Positions 32,579 through 34,051 of a stretch of DNA of 34,051 nucleotides are shown here, piece by piece. The position numbers and the translations under genes were made by a program. Source of the DNA: Nitrobacter sp. 62-13 (GTDB taxonomy: Bacteria; Pseudomonadota; Alphaproteobacteria; Rhizobiales; Xanthobacteraceae). The notes beneath the pieces were generated by a model. The model ran no database searches. It was not told the DNA's origin and saw only the letters and a list, made by a program, of their open reading frames with translations. The DNA is taken from assembly GCF_001896955.1 (NCBI RefSeq), contig NZ_MKRN01000182.1:8761-42811 (forward strand), written 5' to 3'. Position 1 is the stretch's first letter; every line of letters begins with the position of its first letter.

Positions 32579-33136
32579 TCAGATTCCGCCGGACTGATCA
32601 CGCTGGACACGGGCGGCCATCTCGATCAGCCGCCGCCAGGCGCGCTCGACGAATGACATCACGCGATCCATGTCGCGATCGCTCGGCAACGGAACCTCGA
32701 TACTGTTGCGGTTGGCGTCGGCGGATTTCCGTCCGTCGACTTTTGGCGCCGTGGCGCCGGGCTCGCCCGGCCTCGGCGATTCCACCTTGGGCAAAACCTT
32801 CTGAGCTTTTCCGGCGGCGGCAGAGTCGCGCGCGGCGAGTTGCGCCCTCAGTTGCTCATTCTCCGCCCGCAGCCGGCCGATTTCCTTGTCCAGCGCGACA
32901 TGCTCTTCGGGCAACGCGTAACATGCCCAGCCGTTGCCCCGGTCCGCACAATGCGACACCACGCCGGTTTGGGTATCCAGCCGGACGAAGCCGCCGGTCA
33001 TCGGCGTGAGGGTATAGCGGCCCCCCTTCTCCGTATCCGGCGTCGCTTGCGCCAGCGCCGGTGCGGCGAAGCAGGCGAGCGTCGCGGCGATCGCGGAGAT
33101 CCGCAACAATCCGGGAAGCTGCGTGACTGCGCTCAT
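32579..33136 (-). CDS. Exported coiled-coil protein, function unknown
   Basis: Encodes 185 aa from an ATG at 33136 with GGAG 8 nt upstream; a TTG further up is less likely. The N-terminal signal peptide ends APALAQA. A short domain with GGRYTLTPMTGGFVRLDTQTG and two cysteines (HCADRGNGWACY) follows, then a heptad-like segment (LDKEIGRLRAENEQLRAQL), a Pro/Lys-rich linker and a C-terminal helix (RVMSFVERAWRRLIEMAARV). I recognise the layout as a conserved Bradyrhizobiaceae periplasmic protein but know no function. The C-terminal helix may attach to a membrane. Confidence 0.7.
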   Translation of the reverse strand: MSAVTQLPGLLRISAIAATLACFAAPALAQATPDTEKGGRYTLTPMTGGFVRLDTQTGVVSHCADRGNGWACYALPEEHVALDKEIGRLRAENEQLRAQLAARDSAAAGKAQKVLPKVESPRPGEPGATAPKVDGRKSADANRNSIEVPLPSDRDMDRVMSFVERAWRRLIEMAARVQRDQSGGI

Positions 33137-33151
33137 GCTTTGCTCCGTCAA

Positions 33152-33744
33152 TGCCGATCGCTCCCGTCAACGGACCAGAGCGCGTCGGGACACTATCGAG
33201 CTATAGCGCCACTTCTCCGATTTCAACGCAACCAGCCAAATGCGATTCGGGTCTCTTGCGGCCATGCGGGCGCACGGGGATGCGGCCGGATCGCAGGATG
33301 AGGCGGGTGCCGCTGACGCCGCAGGACGACGAACGGCAACGAGCCGAGCCGAGTCGAGACCTCGATCATGTAAATTTTCGTCAGTATTACAGTCCCTTAC
33401 ACTGTCACACCGGGCGCCGGGCGCAAATGGATGCGAGCCGCGGAAGACGACATCGACCTGCTTCCTGCTATGCGATCCGCGGCTGCTCACTGGTCCCCAT
33501 CAAGCCATTGCCGCGAGCGCGCGGAACCGACGCGATCAGGCGAACGGCGCGAGTCCGCTTTCGCAGCGCGGCAACTGGGCGCAGCCGGTTTGATTTTCTG
33601 GAATAAAATCAGCTAATTCAAAGATGTAGCCGGTTGCGGCACAATCTTGACTTGACCTGTGGCCGTCAGTATGGTCCGCGCGGCTTTTGAGGGTAACGGG
33701 CGTTATTTCCTGAAATCGCGGACGTTGTGTCGGGTGTCGAGAGC
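33152..33744. promoter_or_regulatory. Non-coding region before atpI, candidate promoter
   Basis: About 590 nt with no credible gene on either strand. A sigma-70-like pair, TTGACT (33647-33652) and TATGGT (33670-33675) with 17-bp spacing, lies 70 nt before atpI and could drive the ATP synthase operon. The remainder is featureless; the open frames here are short and inconsistent. Confidence 0.35.
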
Positions 33745-34051
33745 ATGTCTGACGGCACAGACAAAAACAGCGAGAACGGAGATCGCGAGCATTCGGCTCC
33801 CGATGAAGCTGCGCTTTCCGCAAGGCTCGGAAATCTCGATCAGCGGCTGTCGCAACTTCGCGGCCCCCGCAAGAACGAGACTGACCAATCCGGAGATGGA
33901 AGCGGAGATGGAGCCGCCAGAGCCTCAGCGATGGCGCGTGGTTTCCGCCTATCCTCCGAATTGATCGCGGGCGTTGCCGTCGGAGCGGTGATCGGCTGGG
34001 GATTCGACCGCTTGCTGTCGACCTCGCCCTGGGGGCTGATCGTGTTTTTCC
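33745..34051 (+). CDS. atpI: ATP synthase protein I (atpI), 5' part
   Basis: The first 102 codons of a gene that runs off the right edge. A charged N-terminus (APDEAALSARLGNLDQRLSQL) and a Gly/Ser-rich linker precede ARGFRLSSELIAGVAVGAVIGWGFDRLL and the next hydrophobic start SPWGLIVFF, the first two membrane segments of AtpI. AtpI assists assembly of the c-ring of F-type ATP synthase in the inner membrane. The atp genes atpB, E and F normally follow. I chose the ATG at 33745; an ATG inside the linker is less likely. Confidence 0.85.
   Translation, partial: MSDGTDKNSENGDREHSAPDEAALSARLGNLDQRLSQLRGPRKNETDQSGDGSGDGAARASAMARGFRLSSELIAGVAVGAVIGWGFDRLLSTSPWGLIVFF

Noticed and set aside
33167-33490. 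107-aa open frame on the minus strand before atpI
   Set aside because: No family-like pattern, no ribosome site, overlapping other equally poor frames.

Overview
The window looks like chromosome of a Bradyrhizobium / Rhodopseudomonas / Nitrobacter-type alphaproteobacterium (Nitrobacteraceae). The evidence is high GC, ALAS-type hemA, a UPF0262-LMW phosphatase-hisD-murA neighbourhood, a PepSY/TonB siderophore cassette, Omp25-like opacity porins and the start of an atp operon (atpI). The genus assignment is inferred from gene content and protein style, not from a search.

Left part, about 1-13340: accessory DNA, probably one end of a genomic island or integrative element bordered by tRNA-Phe. 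It starts with debris and a NYN-LOTUS RNA-binding/nuclease-like protein, a decayed RecD2-type helicase fragment and a phage o-spanin-like lipoprotein. Next comes a three-component module of SNF2-type helicase with DUF3883, DUF1156 DNA methylase (split in two by a probable 1-nt lesion) and a HEPN-DUF499 ATPase. This resembles the helicase-methylase-ATPase (Hma-like) defence class. After a strong terminator and a deleted initiator-tRNA remnant come an ArdC-type antirestriction protein and its coupled small partner, then tRNA-Phe, whose 3' end faces the island.

Middle part, about 13341-23366: core genes, mostly on the minus strand: yacG, maf, a LMW phosphatase, a UPF0262 gene, hisD, murA, a small basic protein and tRNA-Thr. 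A three-gene ferric-siderophore operon (TonB receptor, PepSY membrane protein, small membrane protein) sits where infA is usually found. hisD is flanked by three copies of a composite two-hairpin repeat of about 168 bp. Every hairpin has a CTAG-type outer stem, a 3-nt bulge facing the centre and an inner stem that differs between copies but keeps pairing. The repeats abut or form stop codons (hisD, murA) and abut the start of the UPF0262 gene.

Right part, about 23366-34051: an opacity-type outer membrane protein, bioB, hemA, a FixJ-like response regulator, a large SLC5-domain hybrid histidine kinase with its convergent LuxR-type regulator (CrbS/CrbR or MxtR/ErdR type, acetate-responsive in other bacteria), an exported coiled-coil protein and the 5' part of atpI running off the end. 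Two short perfect inverted repeats (7-2-7) lie upstream of the two response-regulator genes and may be operators.

The strongest candidates for something new are the split methylase/HEPN-ATPase defence module and the covarying CTAG double-hairpin repeat family.
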